DNA of 64,000 nucleotides from Scalesia atractyloides (GCA_947069175.1 CAMTDV010000028.1:65952157-66016156), one strand, 5' to 3'; shown: positions 11,905-25,190, counted from the first letter of the stretch. Translations and numbers: made by a program. The notes: generated by a model not told the origin, from the letters alone.

Positions 11905-12540
11905 TTAACTTAAAAAATACACAAATACACACAACATACTTTATACACCTGATCTGTTATTCATGCTTATTGTTATGCTTAGGTTCATGCTAGATTCATA
12001 CATGCTTCTTGTCATTAACTTAGCTAGCCCCAACTTAACATATATAGCGCTATAGGAGTAGCACACCGCCCGTCAGGGTATTGTTAAGCATTAAGCTGAT
12101 TCTTATTCTTATTCATACTTTAGTCTCGTTATTTATGTGGCGAGGGACACTTGGGTTTGACAATTAGTATTGCATGCTAGCTTACCTTGTGTACAATTCC
12201 CATGTGGATTTGAGTAAACTCTTTTATACTTATGCTATGTGCTTAAACTTGTGTACTCGCCAATGCTGTTGCGTTGAACCATATTTTTAACCTGTTATAG
12301 GTTGATGCTGATGCTTATGACGAATCTAGTAGGGACGGCATAGAAACTCACCTAGAATGTTAGGCTTTCATGTTGTAATTTTTTTAAGTTGTTGTATTTT
12401 GATTTATGTTGTAATTGACAATTTGATATATGAAATGAACGAGTTTTGATTTTAATATTGTCGCAAATAACGTTATGTGTAATGAGCAATCTATTTCGTC
12501 TCACTCTGAAGTTTTCTTCATTGGTTGGGGTGTGACAGAT

Positions 12541-12552
12541 TGGTATCAGAGC
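12541..12552 (+). other. Primer binding site of gypsy2 (initiator Met tRNA)
   Basis: TGGTATCAGAGC starts four bases after the LTR terminus TGTGACA. It is the same primer class as the other elements here and shows that this LTR is a 5' LTR. Confidence 0.95.
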
Positions 12553-14781
12553 CATAACTATAGGGAATTAGGTAGAATTGACATGTTCGACCTAGTCTAT
12601 AGTTTAAGTGACCAACATTCGACCATTCTTGTTTCTTGCCTAAAATGTTAATTCTTCCTTGCTTCTTCCTATTTCTTTGGTCTTAATACATACAATGTGT
12701 CTTTCCAAAGACATTTACACAATATACACAATTGAAGACTTGAAGAAACTTGTTTTACAAATGAGACGACTTCACCAATATAGGCGTGAAACCCACACTT
12801 TGGTGAACGACTCTCAATCCGCGTATTCGATTTTTCATGAAATTACGCCATCAAGTTAGGAGTGATATCTATAACTTGATGGAAAATTTTTCATTTCATA
12901 CTCTAGTGGACCCTTGCCAAGGAGTCGGAATTCGCTCCTCGTTTGGTAAGTACCAACCACGCTTAGGGTACGATGTTGTCAAGTTAGGGGTGAAACCCGC
13001 ACCTTGTCAACTAGTCCCACTCCTCGATTTTCGATCTCGCCAAAGTTTTGACTTTTCGATCAAATTCGAGACGTGTAGTAACTGGAAGGGTAAAATGTCG
13101 TTAATCACTTCTCGACAAGAGCATTTTACTTATAGGCCAAAACACGTTCCTCTAACTTGAAAGAATCTTCGATTCACTTTGGAATAGTCGACAAATTCAC
13201 CCGAAAGCACTCCAATATTTTACTAAGCCTATCTTTTATGCTATCTCAGTTTCTATGTGTTTAAATACTTGTTATCTCGTTCATTTCGAACCTGATGCAC
13301 AATTCGCACATCTTTCGCAATAAAAAAACAATAGTAATTCTCGCAAACCAACTAAATTTATACTCCTTATGCAATCATACATGTTTATACTATTGAATAC
13401 TTGTTATGCTTATGTCACCTATGTGAACTCATACATGCTATACAATACTTACCTGCTCAAACGTAACTTTCATAATCATATCATGATAAAGCCTCACCCT
13501 TTCCTTATTGTCGACCACTTTCATGACAACTAATCGATTTAGATTTATACCTAAACCTTTTTATCATTAAGTGAATTTCCCCATTATGCATGAACCTCGA
13601 ACCTTACTATTTTACACAAACGATTTCTCACCCTACAACTTATTTACGTAAATCACATACACAAAACTCCTAATGATACTTTAAAAGTTTCTTTCCCAAA
13701 TTTTCAAAATCTTATGAAAAGCTATCTATCAAACTCAGACGGTCTAGTGAACCTCTTGCCCACGATTTTCATTATTCGTCCAATCACTAGAACACACTTA
13801 CTTTATACTATCATTCTAAAGACATTTTGTTCCCAACGAAGAACCAACGAAAACTTTCTCTCACATACATACAAGTACGTCTTGCAAAATAAACTTCCTT
13901 TCAAAAATCAAAGTTTATCCAACGAATTTTCAACCGCAACTTTCCTTATTTAGATATAAAACACATTCAATAAAGCAAGTTCACTGTTTTAAAGCTTTTT
14001 TCAAGAATGTTAATAAGCAATTCTAAATGTAAACACGTGGGCATGTAAGACTCATTAGGTCGGACAATCTTCGACATACTCAAATCCTAATTTTTTTTAA
14101 ACCAAGGTAACATTTTTTTTACAAACCACATCTTACATCAAAAATTAATACTTTTCTCAATATTCACCTGACATTCACAATTTTGGTCCTTCATTCCCGA
14201 TAAACCCGACTTATTTTATTTCAACCAACTCATTGTTTTGACTCAAGCAAACATACACATGCATATCGCCTTACACGTTTCTATTTATACAGTCAATATT
14301 ACAAGACAATATTACACATATCACCATTACACTTCGTATTTTATGCATTCGCAACTTCATGGTAAATTGTATTGCTAAATCCCATTTTATGCCACCTATA
14401 CGCCCAATACTACATTGTAATGTTATACGTGATAGTCTTCTATCATGCTCAAAATTTATACATTCACACTACTTGGTAGTCATACTTGAATCTATAAGTA
14501 GGCATGACCCGAGTGGTTTCGCCTACGTTAGACACACTTGTGCATACATACAATCATGCTTACATACTTAATTTTTTATATGCTATCTTGTACACATTTT
14601 GCTTGTAGTACTACAATAAACCTGACCTGTACACTACTAGTACAAACTATGCGGATCATGCACAAACCAAAATAATTGCGGGTGCACATGGGATTATATT
14701 GGTAGGCGCATGAAAACCATAGTGGGTTCTATTGTGTATCGTAACACGGAACGTAACATGACACCGAATAGCGAAACGGAC

Positions 14782-14850
14782 GTAACATGGTGTGAACATG
14801 GTGGATACGCCGCTGGTACTTCCTATATATAAGTGTCCCTACTATGTTAC
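14782..14850 (+). ncRNA. Conserved hairpin, 35-nt constant loop (copy 1, gypsy2)
   Basis: Two 17-nt arms (GTAACATGGTGTGAACA and TGTCCCTACTATGTTAC) pair with 13 Watson-Crick pairs, two G-U pairs and two mismatches. They enclose a 35-nt segment (14799-14833) starting TGGTGGATACGCC and ending CCTATATATAAG. The same 35 nt occur five times in element B on a completely different stem sequence. A further block ATAAGAAATTCCGTG follows at 14872-14886 and also has a counterpart in B. The function is unknown; it lies in the 3' part of the interior, about 0.9 kb before the LTR. Confidence 0.8.
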
Positions 14851-15770
14851 CAAACTTTCGTAAAACGTGCCATAAGAAATTCCGTGATTTCCTGGACCTT
14901 GATAAGTACATTTGATTCATAAAAAACTTTGGTGACCCCACTTCGAAATGATTAGTACTTGATTATCCATGACAAAGCTTCATTCTCAAAATCATTAGCT
15001 TTAACCGCTACAACTATCACTAGCATCTCTCAACATTCCATGTTCGCATTTTATCCAATATTCATACCATTTTTTTACCTCTTGCATACACCTACTGAAT
15101 TGTTCACTACCATACCAATATATTCCCAATTCTTCCCTTAACCTTTGATCCAAACTTTATTTACATTGAATCATCCTAAACATTAAATCCATGTTTGTAA
15201 ACGTCCCCACCGGCTCAATCTTGTCAAATACTCTTTTTCTTTAAAACTATCTTCCACTCTTATCTACGCGCAAACTGCAACTAGTCGGTCTATTGCCGAC
15301 AAAACCTTCTAGAAACCAAATATTTACCAGCCTAGCTCTCTCCAATAAACATTTTCTACAACAAGTGATTTTACTAATACGCGCTCACAAAACTTTTCTT
15401 ACAACTTACGGTGGGACCGCTCATTTTAATCAAAATACCTCCTTATGCATACTAAAACCTTCCCTTAGGTCACACTCTTTTAAAATATTCTTCCAATGAG
15501 TTCTCCAGACTCAGTCAACACACACACCATGCACGTTTTTACTTATTCTTATACACACTTACGATTGGCGTCTCAAAACACCTTAGTCAAAACAAAGTAC
15601 TTTCACGAACCTACCGTTTTTATCCTTCAAAATTTCGATATCTATTTGCATATTTATGAACTTTAAACTTCAAAATCATGATTTTGGCCAAACGGTTTCA
15701 CCAAAATGACATCTTTCCAAAGTCTTCCTCTTGAATAAATTTTGGGACGAAATTTCCTAACGGAGAGAGA

Positions 15771-17706
15771 CCGCAACGCCTCGCTTTTTCATATTTTCCT
15801 TAATTAGAAAGTGTAATCGTATTTCTATTTATGGAAACTTGTATTTGTATCGTATTCGTATTTCTTTTTCAATCTGGTAATCCGAGACTTTGATTGTAAT
15901 AAAATTCATACTTGATACATACTTGTCTTACATGCAGTCAATTGTTAAATACGTGTTTACATACAAACTGATACTTTTTATACGTGCAAATACTCATACA
16001 TTCATACTTGATACCTAAATTATACTTACAAATATGTTATACACTTAAAAACATGCAGAAATATCAAATTATAGCATGAAATGAAGGAAAAACCAAGTTC
16101 AGGGACTAAAAGTGACAAAAAACCAAAGAAGTTTCTGGAATATCACTTCTCGCGCCCCGCGACCATCTTCTCATGTGTCTCTCGCGGCCTGCGAGGGGGC
16201 ATAATCCGGAGTTAGTTGTTTCTAGCTCATGGATTGGGCAAATGTGTGTTTCTTGCATTTATTACACCCACTAACTCGCCCCCTAACCTCAACTATAAAT
16301 AACCACCTCCTCCCACTCTCATTTCGCACCTCAAACACTCATCTCTCTCTCTGAATCTCTCTCTAATTCAGAAAGTTCAAGACTTTCAAGTGAGTTCTAA
16401 CTCATCTTCACCTCTCTTCTTTACTCTTTCTTCCTTCTTAACACTTGGAACACCTCTAGGAGTGTTTCCATAGGTTTTCCATGGAAAATCAACATGGAAC
16501 ATCACCATATTTGAGGTCACACGTGTATGAACTTTCTGTTTTAATAGGGTTTTAACCCACAAGACTTGAGTTGGTAGTGTGTGATTACTTGGAAGCCTTG
16601 GCTATCCTACCTTCAATCCACCACCTCACTTGATGATTTTGAATATTTTATGTCTTTCACTTTTATTTTTAACTTATTCATGACCATCCTTGTTGTTCTT
16701 GTGACAACTTGTGCATTGGTGAACTATACAAAAGAGGTTAAAGAAGGTTATCCTCCTACCCCATGCATGACTTCTATGAACTTCTATGATATTTATGATC
16801 TACTTATTATGTATACTATATATATATATATATATATATACACTAACCGAACACTTGATGATAATCGAATATTATCCGTCATGGTATTAGGTTACATCAC
16901 TTAAGTAGGTAACTTCTCGTTACAATTCTAATGGGTATCTTATCCCATGAAAACACATCAACCCGAATGGGTATCATAGTGTCAAAACGAGTATTAAGTC
17001 TAGGTGGTTATTTTCTCCTATACATACTTTGGTGTATTTAAATTTATAGATCCATCGTTATCATCTGCATACTTACCAACCTACGTTTTCCCCATGTAGA
17101 TAACTCGGTCTTCCTCCAACTCTCCTAAACTCTTCACGGGAATTACTAAGTGGAAGCTTGCAAAACCGTGAGTACACTTGACCCATTTTCCTTTTACACA
17201 ATTTGGGTTGTAACATGTTAACTTACATAATACACAAATACACACAATATACTTTTACACTCATCCGTTATACATGCTTATCGTTACTTTGTGTACGAGG
17301 GACACTCAATTCTTGTGGACACTTGGGTTTGACAATTAGTATTGCATTCTAGCTTACCTTGTGTACAATTGCCATGTGGATTTGAATAAACTATTTTATA
17401 CTTATGCTATGTACTTAAACTTGTGTACTCGCCAATTCTGTTGCGTTGAACCATATTTTTAACATGTTATAGGTTGATGATGATGCTTATGACAATCTAG
17501 TAGGGACGACTTAGAAATGCACCTGAATGTTAGGCTTTCATGTTGTAATGTTGTTAAGTTGTTGTATTTTGATTTATGTTGTAATTGACAATTTGATATA
17601 TGAAATTGAACGAGTTTTGATTTTAATATTGTCGCAAATAGCGTTATGTGTAATGAGCATCTATTTCATCTCACTCGATGTTTCCGCCATCGGTTGGGGT
17701 GTGACA
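15771..17706 (+). repeat. 3' LTR of gypsy2
   Basis: The start is near 15771, where CCGCAACGCC follows a purine run; the initial TG seems mutated, so the exact base is uncertain. The end GGTTGGGGTGTGACA at 17706 is precise. From 16607 on it matches the 5' copy. It holds GC-rich TCGCG palindromes (16153-16200), a TATA box (16294-16301), a (TA)n run at about 16817-16840, and the empty TTAAC site for the solo copia LTR. Confidence 0.85.
16294..16301 (+). promoter_or_regulatory. TATA box of the gypsy2 LTR
   Basis: TATAAATA in AACTATAAATAACC, about 520 bp into the LTR and 100-150 bp after the TCGCG palindromes. The same AACTATAAATA context occurs in LTRs E and G, which supports a conserved core promoter. 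Confidence 0.65.
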
Positions 17707-20700
17707 CTAAGGTTCTTGAAGGGAGAATCACATTACATAGTTATGCCATTAGACTAGGCATAAGCAGCGAAATTATTCATAATTCAAAAGAATAGTTGGC
17801 TAAAATAGGTAGTCACCTACTAATGATATTTAAGTATGCTAATCTTAATATTTCAATTAACACATGATAAGTTGACTCTACTTCTATATGTTTCCTAACT
17901 ATAATTGAACAAATAACTAACATGAGAGTTAGTGGCAAAATTAAGACCATAAGAACCATAATAAGCAGTCTTCTAATAGCGCTTTTCGATACCTTACATA
18001 TTCTGGAGCTTGATAGAATATAGTATCAATACTTAAGCTATGTTATGAAGGTCGTGAGGTTTGCATAATCACCTTAAACTCTTATATTATTTGTTCTCAA
18101 TATCCGGATAGAAACATTAATAAGATGAAACTAGATGATACCTTACACTTTCAAACTTTTGTTATCATGCAAATGAGAATTTGACAAAATAAAAAATGAG
18201 ACCTATAAATTTCATTCATTGTAACCAAAATTCATGAGAAATCATGACATGGTTAATGAGGATGATTTTTTTCATCAAATCTCATTCTAAGTGATGTTAA
18301 ATCATGATGTTGAAAGCCCTAAATCATTACTTGGCTTAAGAAATAAGTATGGGTCCACTATAAGTTATATTTTATTAACATTCATGGAACTTATTCAAAA
18401 TAGAATATTCAGACATGATTCATTTATCAATTAAAGACTATCTACTTGTATCTAAATTTGTCTCATATGGCCCATAGTCTTGAAGAAATTTATTCATATA
18501 TATACTTAATATGATTTCTATTAAATATTTCCATAAGCTTCTTATGACATCTGGACATTAAGAAAATCAAATAAAGTACAACATGTGTATGATAGGTTCC
18601 CACATCACGTACATCATTGGAACTTTTCTTGTAGCATTCCTAGATATATCAAAGACAATGGGAACATTAAGTCTCTTACTAGTAACTTGTAATAGTTGCA
18701 AGTGGTGGGGAGTGAAAACTTCATATTACTTCAATTTACACCTCTTGTACAGACACTGCTCAATCTCGACACTGTTCCATCAAAACTTGTCTCCTTAACA
18801 TCTAATGCTACTCTTACAAAAGTTTCATTGTTGCTTAATTGTGGGCACATTTAGATTTCTTACCTAAACTAACATAATCCTCAACAAGAGAAACTACAAC
18901 GGCTAATGTCATTAGTTTGTTTCTCACTTAGAAATTGTTGGTCGTTAAATATTGACCTTAAGCATGCTGAGTTCCTAAAGATTTCTAAGGTCAGTGGGAG
19001 CAATAAAAGTCTTTATCATGACTTGCAAGGGATACAAGAGGCGGGGGAGAGAGTGTCATTAAATTTAACTCCGATTACACCTCTTATACAGCATACTGCA
19101 CCAACTCTTACATACTTAGAATCTGAAAATGATAGCAACCTAACCAAGAGCTAATACATAAAACTGAAACTCCTAATAAACTCAATAATAACTCAGGAGG
19201 TCATCTAGGTTAAAATAACCTACTAACTTTGATGATTACATAACCTCCCTAACTGAAGTTAAATGGGTTTTGGAAAAGTTTAATTGATCCTATCTCTTCT
19301 AATTAAGCCATTAACATCAATCAATCTTCTAAATGGAATAAAACTGTTTTCTAGTAAAACTATTTTATGTGTTCAAATAACGATTGGGATTTGATTGAAT
19401 TACCTAAGAGTGTTCATAACCAAACCAAATCCTAATATAAACTTTAAGACACTAAGGAGCATGATTGATTGTCGAAGGTTATACTCAGTAAGAGATAAAT
19501 TAACAAAAAATCTTTTTATCTATATTACAAAAGTTTCTTTGAGGATCATCAGTGTTCTAGTAGCTTATAATAATTAAAACAATTTTCCTAACAACTGGCT
19601 GACATATTTACATGTTTATAAAACAACCTGAAAGTTCTAAACTTAAGGTTAATAACAGTTTGTCTATGAGCCATAAAATCCATTATGGGTTAATGCAAAC
19701 ATCATAATGCGATGAAATATTAACGCAATTATTTCATCAAAAACCAAGTGGATTAATGTACCTACTTCAAGATGAGTGGGAGCAACTAAAATAAACTTGT
19801 CTCTATATAGATGACATTCTTTTGACAAATATATGTTACATAAGTCAAAGCATTGTTAAAAACAAACTTTGATATAATAGATCTTAGAGATATCTCTTAT
19901 GCAATAGATATCACAACATACGAGATAGACCCAGTTGGACATTATTTTCGTTCCATAAGTTTAACTTTAAATGGGTCCTTACATATGTAAAAAACAATAT
20001 TGCTCTCCTTTAAAGGATAGTAGGATAAATGAGAATTATTTCCTTACGCTTCATTAATTAGAAGTCTTATGTAAGTTCAAGTATATACTCGTTTAGATAT
20101 TACTCACATTTCAACCACTAGATATGTCTAGATTAATGTGAAGCATCTAATAGAGTATTACAATATCTTTAAAAGAAATGAGAGGCTATAATTTAAAGAA
20201 GAAATGAGAACTCAAACGGGTTGATTACTCTAACTATGTAATATTCAAAGATGACAAAATGTAATTTCGGGTATATCCTTTTGTCAGCAGACAAAACTTA
20301 TCTCGTGGAGGAGTCATAATAAACTAATAATAACAACTTAAGTTATAATGACATAATATGTTGTTGATCACAAAGCATTAGTCATTAAATGTTGTTGAAA
20401 ATTTATAAGTGGACTCATAAGTTTATAAACTCCATATATAAATTATATTTTATAGCTTGTTGTGATAAAGTCAGTTACCATATCTCCTTGAACAGTAACA
20501 GTTCGAGAGGTGATGCATTAAATCTCAATACGAAATTAATTATTTGTTTATGAACGAATTGAGGAAAATAGATCTTTGTATCGAATGCATTCATGATATG
20601 CTTAAGGATCCTATAACTAAAAGTCTATCACCCATAACTATTATATAAGCGCTTATAACAATGACGGGTTTATTGATGACTATGTACAACTGCATACGTA

Positions 20701-20748
20701 TCATGAATGATTAACTATTAATTTTCCACATCAGTTTGATTTTGTATG
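17707..20748 (+). pseudogene. Copia element H, heavily decayed pol (RT to RNase H)
   Basis: No long frame remains, but copia landmarks are readable in order in shifting frames: NDWDLIELPKS (about 19383), VEGYTQ-like, VYMKQPE and HYGLMQ (19600-19710), LYIDDILL around the RT active site (about 19802-19825), YVQVYTRLDI-like, and near the end HDMLKDPITKSLS (20590-20630), the usual end of copia RNase H. The region before about 18900 is probably gag to integrase but I cannot assign domains there. Interrupted on the left by gypsy2 and on the right by solo LTR G, it resumes at 39216. Confidence 0.72.
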
Positions 20749-23590
20749 TGTCACACCCCGGATTTCCAACCCAAATCCATACACCGGTGGACCCGGGTGG
20801 GGAGTATCGTGCCATCAGTTGATAACATCATAGTTAATTAAACACGGCACAGCGGAAGTCTTGGAGTAAAATTACTATTACAAACCAAATGTTTGAAATA
20901 CAAAATAATATACAGGCTCGTAATAGAAGATCCACATGCGGATCGTAAAATGTACAATGAAAGAATATAAAACAGACTTTAGGGCAGATCTAAGGATTTG
21001 CAAGATCCTCTTATTTCACTACCGAGCATCTTCCGGCCTATTTCGTATTGTACCTGCAAGCTTAATCTTTTTGAAAATACGTCAGTTTTCGCTGGTAAAT
21101 ACACCCGACTGGCTCATTTTGAAAACATTTTAGAAATTTGATTTAAGTGCATAGGACACAAATCTTTTATAACTTGGGAAAGTTACTTTGTAACCTTGTT
21201 AACAGATTCACATGTTTGTCCATACATACAGGGCCCAGTACAGAGACCGAGACATGATTAAATACACACGACTTAGAACTCACAGAGGAGTTATCCCCAA
21301 TGTCTTGGGTAATTTGCATTTGAGCGTCTGTCAGGTGTATGCCTACACACCGCGCTAAGGCCGTGGCCATTATCTAATGTAATGAGCCGAGGATATCCAG
21401 GACACGGTAATTTAACACCTGATGTTTAAGTTATCAAACAAAACTGATTAAAACAAAATATGCAGATTTACAAGCCACAATCTGGCATTCGATTGATCCC
21501 ATTTCCGACCAAGCGGTAATAATTTTACCATATCCCAAGCTCGTATAGGGAAAATAAGTCAAGAGTATTTACCTGAGCTAGTCTTGATTTAAAAAATGCA
21601 AGATTTTATATCTCAGCCGTATCCAAAATGAATTAAGTGCAGATAGCATTTACCGGAAGGCTCTAGTCTGGATTATGGCATAAGCTAACCAATTAAATAC
21701 TAACGGTCTTATTTAAGTCATAGACTTAGACCGAATAATGTACGGGATCAAGACGTCTAGCGCTTGATTAAACGATGATCGGATAGAATGTAGTTTAAAC
21801 CCGACAAGTACTTTGACTTGAATAATATGGGTAAACTATAAATATTCTGGTTTTGAAACTTAAATGACAAGGTTAAACCCGTTTCGGTTAATTTCCGTAA
21901 AATAGTTACATATACTTAACCGTACGCATATTAGCGATATCGGGTAACCAGATAAGTCATGGACAAGTTCTATATGTCATTATACTTTAAATAAGTTGTA
22001 ATATCAGTAGTATATCAACTTATATGACCGTTAAGGTTTTAAAAAGAAATTATGCCTCATAAGGGCATTTTGGTAATTTCATATCGTATAAAAGGAACTT
22101 GAATGTAATTTAATGTTATAACTATAAGTGTTCAGGAAAAATAACTTATTTATGATATAATATCAGTAGGATATCAATTATATGTGTAATTTATCTTTGA
22201 TGACCAAACTATGCACCAAAGGGGCATTTTGGTCATTTTACACATAGTTTATAAATTATTTGAGATTCTGAGTTTATATCTTGTACCTACTGTAATTATG
22301 TTTAAAATGAGTTTTAAAATCAGTAGGTAACAAGTCTTGATCAATTAATATGGTTTAAAACCATACTATGCGTCGAAACGGCGCTTATGTCGTAAAATGA
22401 CGTTTTATGCGATATTTAATTAAATCTGATGTTAAGGTCAGATTAAAATGTCTTTGATATGTTATTTAATATAACATATTAGTAGGCAAAGGATTTACCT
22501 TGAAAAGATTTGATTAAAACTATTTTATGAGCCACAAGTGCTAAATCGTCATTTATCGACATAATTCAAGGAGACCTGCTTGTAAACTCAGTTTATAATC
22601 TGATTTAACATCCCAAATAATCCTACTTATAATATTACATCAGTAAGAAACTTATTTTCAAGTTCATTATCATTAAAACCTTGATTTATGCAAAAAGGGC
22701 ATTTTAGTAAAAAATGGCATAATTATGGAACTTGCGTATGAACTCAGATTCTGATTATGATCATGCAATATAACCTCAAAGGGTTATGGTATATTATATT
22801 ATGATCATAATGCAACCTTCGATCAGTAGCTAACTAATCTAAATTGGGTCAGAATTGAAAGTCAAAGCAGAAGTCAAACTTCACGACTTTCGGTTGCGAA
22901 CCGACCCTAGAACTGAAATTGACGAGCCGAACATGTTCTTACATGTTCTAATAATTATTACCAACTTGTTTAAATGTCAAAACAGGTTTCATAACATATA
23001 TAAGATCAATTTATGATTTTTCTGAAAAATAGCCTGTTTGACTTTTTAATATCGTAACTTTGACCCGTCAATTGGTCTAGCAAACGTGATCTTCTGGAGG
23101 TGCCCCTTTATAAGGAATAACACCTACCTTATTACGATCACTTAGCCATGTTCATTTCGAACAATGGCTGGACCATAATGGTCTTAACCGAAAGTCAAAG
23201 CATTTTCCGTAAAACGCTGGACTTTTGGCTATAAAAGCCTATAAACGAAAATGCACAAGGAAGGAACACTTACAATAGGTCCTAGAATGCAATAGAACTA
23301 AGTTGGATGCTCCTTTCAGGTAGGAACTTCCAGAGGAGGGAGATAGAGTTGAAAATGAGAAAGGTGCAAGTTCCAAGATTGAACCTTTACACCTATTTAT
23401 AGTTGGAGAGCTTGAAGGAGGTGATGCCAGGTGTTAAGGGGTGTAAGAGGAAGCTTACAAGTGTCCCAAAACGTGGCATAACTGTTTGGGAAGCCATGGT
23501 TTCGAGTAAATGGTTTTTGGCGCTTTGTGTGGTGGCCAAGGCAATTTTTCTGCAGATACAGTCCTCTGGCGGGTCGCGAGAGGCACAGGC
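20749..23590 (-). mobile_element. Solo gypsy LTR G, first part (split by element B)
   Basis: The plus-strand spelling begins TGTCACACCCCGG and matches the reverse complement of solo LTR E (48459-51869) over its length. G is flanked by perfect duplications GTATG (20744-20748 and 39216-39220) in copia H, so it is a complete solo LTR on the minus strand. Its U3 half lies after the B insertion at 38592-39215. A TATA box is at 23394-23401 (minus). Imperfect repeats with AAGGGGCATTTTGGTCATTT recur around 22060, 22220 and 22690. Confidence 0.9.
23394..23401 (-). promoter_or_regulatory. TATA box of LTR G
   Basis: TATAAATA on the minus strand within CCAACTATAAATAGGTG. The equivalent box in LTR E lies at 49267-49274 in the same context. 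Confidence 0.65.
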
Positions 23591-23775
23591 TGTAACATCC
23601 GTCAAAAACCGGGTTAACCAAACCCGCTTTGTTTATTAACCGAACATTCAGTTAAAATTTTCGTTGCGTATTTAATGCTCAAATTAATTTTATACGATAC
23701 ATAATTAATAAATATATTATAATTTAAAAACTATAATTAATAACCAATAATAAATAATGAGATAAAAATTAAATA

Positions 23776-23847
23776 GAGACGCCGGGTTTCGAACCCGGGT
23801 CTCCCGCTCAAACAAACACACAACGCACCACCAGGCTACCTGTGCTC
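23776..23847 (-). other. Antisense tRNA-like sequence in LTR-1
   Basis: On the minus strand it reads as a tRNA-like element: an A-box-like TAGCCTGGTGGTGC, then a T-arm with stem CCGGG/CCCGG and 7-nt loop TTCGAAA (about 23781-23800), which includes a B box GGTTCGAAACC. It lies about 190 bp from the LTR start, opposite to the element's direction. Whether it is transcribed by Pol III is unknown. The acceptor stem is not convincing, so it is not called as a tRNA gene. Confidence 0.65.
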
Positions 23848-24536
23848 TTTCTGAAATAATTGAAATCAATAAATATAAATATTCGTTCCATACGAGTCAT
23901 CTGCGAGATTCCAGTGAGTAACCGCTCTGATACAAACGTATACGTTTTAAAGAACGATTATGACAATCAATCCCTAACTGAAATCACAATCAAACGCTTT
24001 AACTCGCAAACCGTTATCACTGTTACAAATACCGTTTTGATTTTAAGACAAGTTGTGGTTTGGAAGCCTATGAGTACTTTCATCAGAAACCAACTCGATA
24101 TTCACTCGAATCAACTCTCAACACACTCGCTAACCTCTCTGCAAGTCCCTATTCACAAGAACAACCCGCGAATTCTCTGCAGTCGCCGAAAACCAAACCC
24201 ATGTCATCCTCTGTTGCCTTACTTTATAAACAGAACATCTAGAGCTCATACGAATCACCCACACTCACCTAAACTTCCTGAAGATCCTCTGCCGCAAGAT
24301 ACACGTCGCCGGAATAACCTGCTGTCATCAGAATCTTCGCCGGAGAAACAGGATCTCTGTTCGGTATATCTTACACCTATCTCTCTCATTTTATTAATCT
24401 CATATGTAGTTAATTACAATTTACTAAAGGAATTGATTAATGTATCGAAACAGTCGATTGGCGAGTTCTGGGTTGTTTAACGAAGATGATGAAGTTCGTT
24501 GTATATATATTTAATATAAATCGAGTTATAATCTCA

Positions 24537-25112
24537 GGTTAGACACACAGTCCAGCGGTGGACTGTGTGCATTTGAAACATAGAGATACTAAGTTCGAGT
24601 CTGTCCTTGTTCCGATTCGTCACATATTCAACCCTTTTTATAAAACCCAAATACGAATCCTCCAGTTATATTTAAGTTTAATAAAACCAGTATTTTAACC
24701 AGGTTAGACACACAGTCCAGCGGTGGACTGTGTTGCAAGTTAAACAACAGGTCCCGAGTTCGAGTCCTTTAAGTGCACCGTTTGATATAATTAAAATTCT
24801 TTTTAAGTAAATGATTTCTGGATAAAACTAAATAGTATATAAGTATAATAAAAACCGAATAATAACCAAGCTAGACACACAGTCCAGTGGTAAACTGTGT
24901 GCAAGAACATTAAGCACGTCGCAGGTTCGAGTCCAGGCTCCCGCACCGGTTCGGCAATTATCAAAGTTTTTAAATAAGGACAGAAATGAATTTATCTAAT
25001 TTGTATATAAGTATAATTAAAAACAGAAATATTTCGGGTTAGACACGTAGCTCGTTGTTAGAGCTGCGTGCATGCGTACGAGAGGTCACAAGTTCGAACC
25101 TCACTCAGCGCA
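24537..25112 (+). other. Array of four sense tRNA-like modules in LTR-1
   Basis: Modules lie at 24537-24612, 24702-24779, 24869-24948 and 25036-25112, spaced about 165 bp. Each starts (G)GTTAGACAC, forms a 10-bp hairpin (first: CACACAGTCC with GGACTGTGTG, loop AGCGGT) and about 25 nt later has a B-box-like (G)GTTCGA. The fourth has CACGTAGCTC and GAGCTGCGTG and in other LTRs is close to a tRNA D-arm (TAGCTCAGTTGGTAGAGC). They lie downstream of the TATA-like box, so they would be in the element RNA. Confidence 0.7.
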
Positions 25113-25131
25113 AACAAACACAAGACCGAAC

Positions 25132-25190
25132 CGGTCAACAGTCAAACGGTCAACGGTCAACTGGTTAACGGTCAATGGTCTAAAAGTCAA
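25132..25190 (+). promoter_or_regulatory. Cluster of GGTCAAC motifs (W-box-like) in LTR-1
   Basis: Five to six copies of (A/G)GTCAA(C) in 60 bp; the reverse strand reads GTTGACC, which contains the W-box core TTGAC bound by WRKY factors. Equivalent clusters occur in LTR-2 (31896-31928), LTR-3 (37541-37584) and F (55434-55471). They lie downstream of the presumed TATA box, so a regulatory role is uncertain. Confidence 0.4.

Larger units (their letters stand above)
10543..12536 (+). repeat. 5' LTR of gypsy2 (left end removed by copia I, split by a solo copia LTR)
   Basis: From GGCTATCCTACC onward it matches the 3' LTR copy at 16607-17706 almost base for base, apart from insertions. It ends GGTTGGGGTGTGACA immediately before the primer binding site. 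A 723 bp copia solo LTR interrupts it at 11182-11904. A further roughly 150 bp just before the end (about 11960-12130) is absent from the 3' copy, where a short deletion seems to have occurred. A (TA)n run is found near 10772-10796. The first roughly 830 bp of the LTR are not visible. Confidence 0.85.
12537..15770 (+). other. Interior of gypsy2: non-coding, with primer site and a structured hairpin
   Basis: The primer binding site is at 12541-12552. The rest is AT-rich sequence without long frames; the longest plus-strand frame (12837-13160) has no recognisable domain. Slightly repeated phrases on 'CTTGATGGAAAATTTTTCA' and 'AAGTTAGGGGTGAAACCC' occur near 12840-13010. One conserved hairpin lies at 14782-14850. 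The end (15740-15770) carries TTTTGGGACGAAATTTCC and a purine run, the usual 3' end of gypsy interiors. Confidence 0.75.
10543..17706 (+). mobile_element. Non-autonomous gypsy-type element 'gypsy2' (LARD-like, no coding sequence)
   Basis: Two LTR copies (10543-12536 and about 15771-17706) flank a 3.2 kb interior. The interior starts with a Met-tRNA primer binding site and ends with the gypsy-style GGGACGAAATTTC plus a purine run. No gag or pol similarity is seen in any frame, so the element must have used proteins from another element. Such large coding-free elements are called LARDs. Its left part lies beyond copia I, outside the window. To the right, the sequence after TGTGACA (17706) is decayed copia H, the host of the insertion. 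Confidence 0.82.

Noticed and set aside
12837..13160. 107-codon frame in the gypsy2 interior as a possible gag
   Set aside because: No zinc knuckle or capsid motif, and no neighbouring frame continues it.
23860..24480. 206-codon plus-strand frame in LTR-1, the longest frame in the B region
   Set aside because: It lies wholly inside an LTR, is broken in the near-identical LTR-3, has no domain and low complexity. Chance frame.
24537..25112. Genuine functional tRNA genes
   Set aside because: D-arm and B-box features are present but no consistent 7-bp acceptor stem, anticodon arm or 3' T-run; kept as tRNA-like only.
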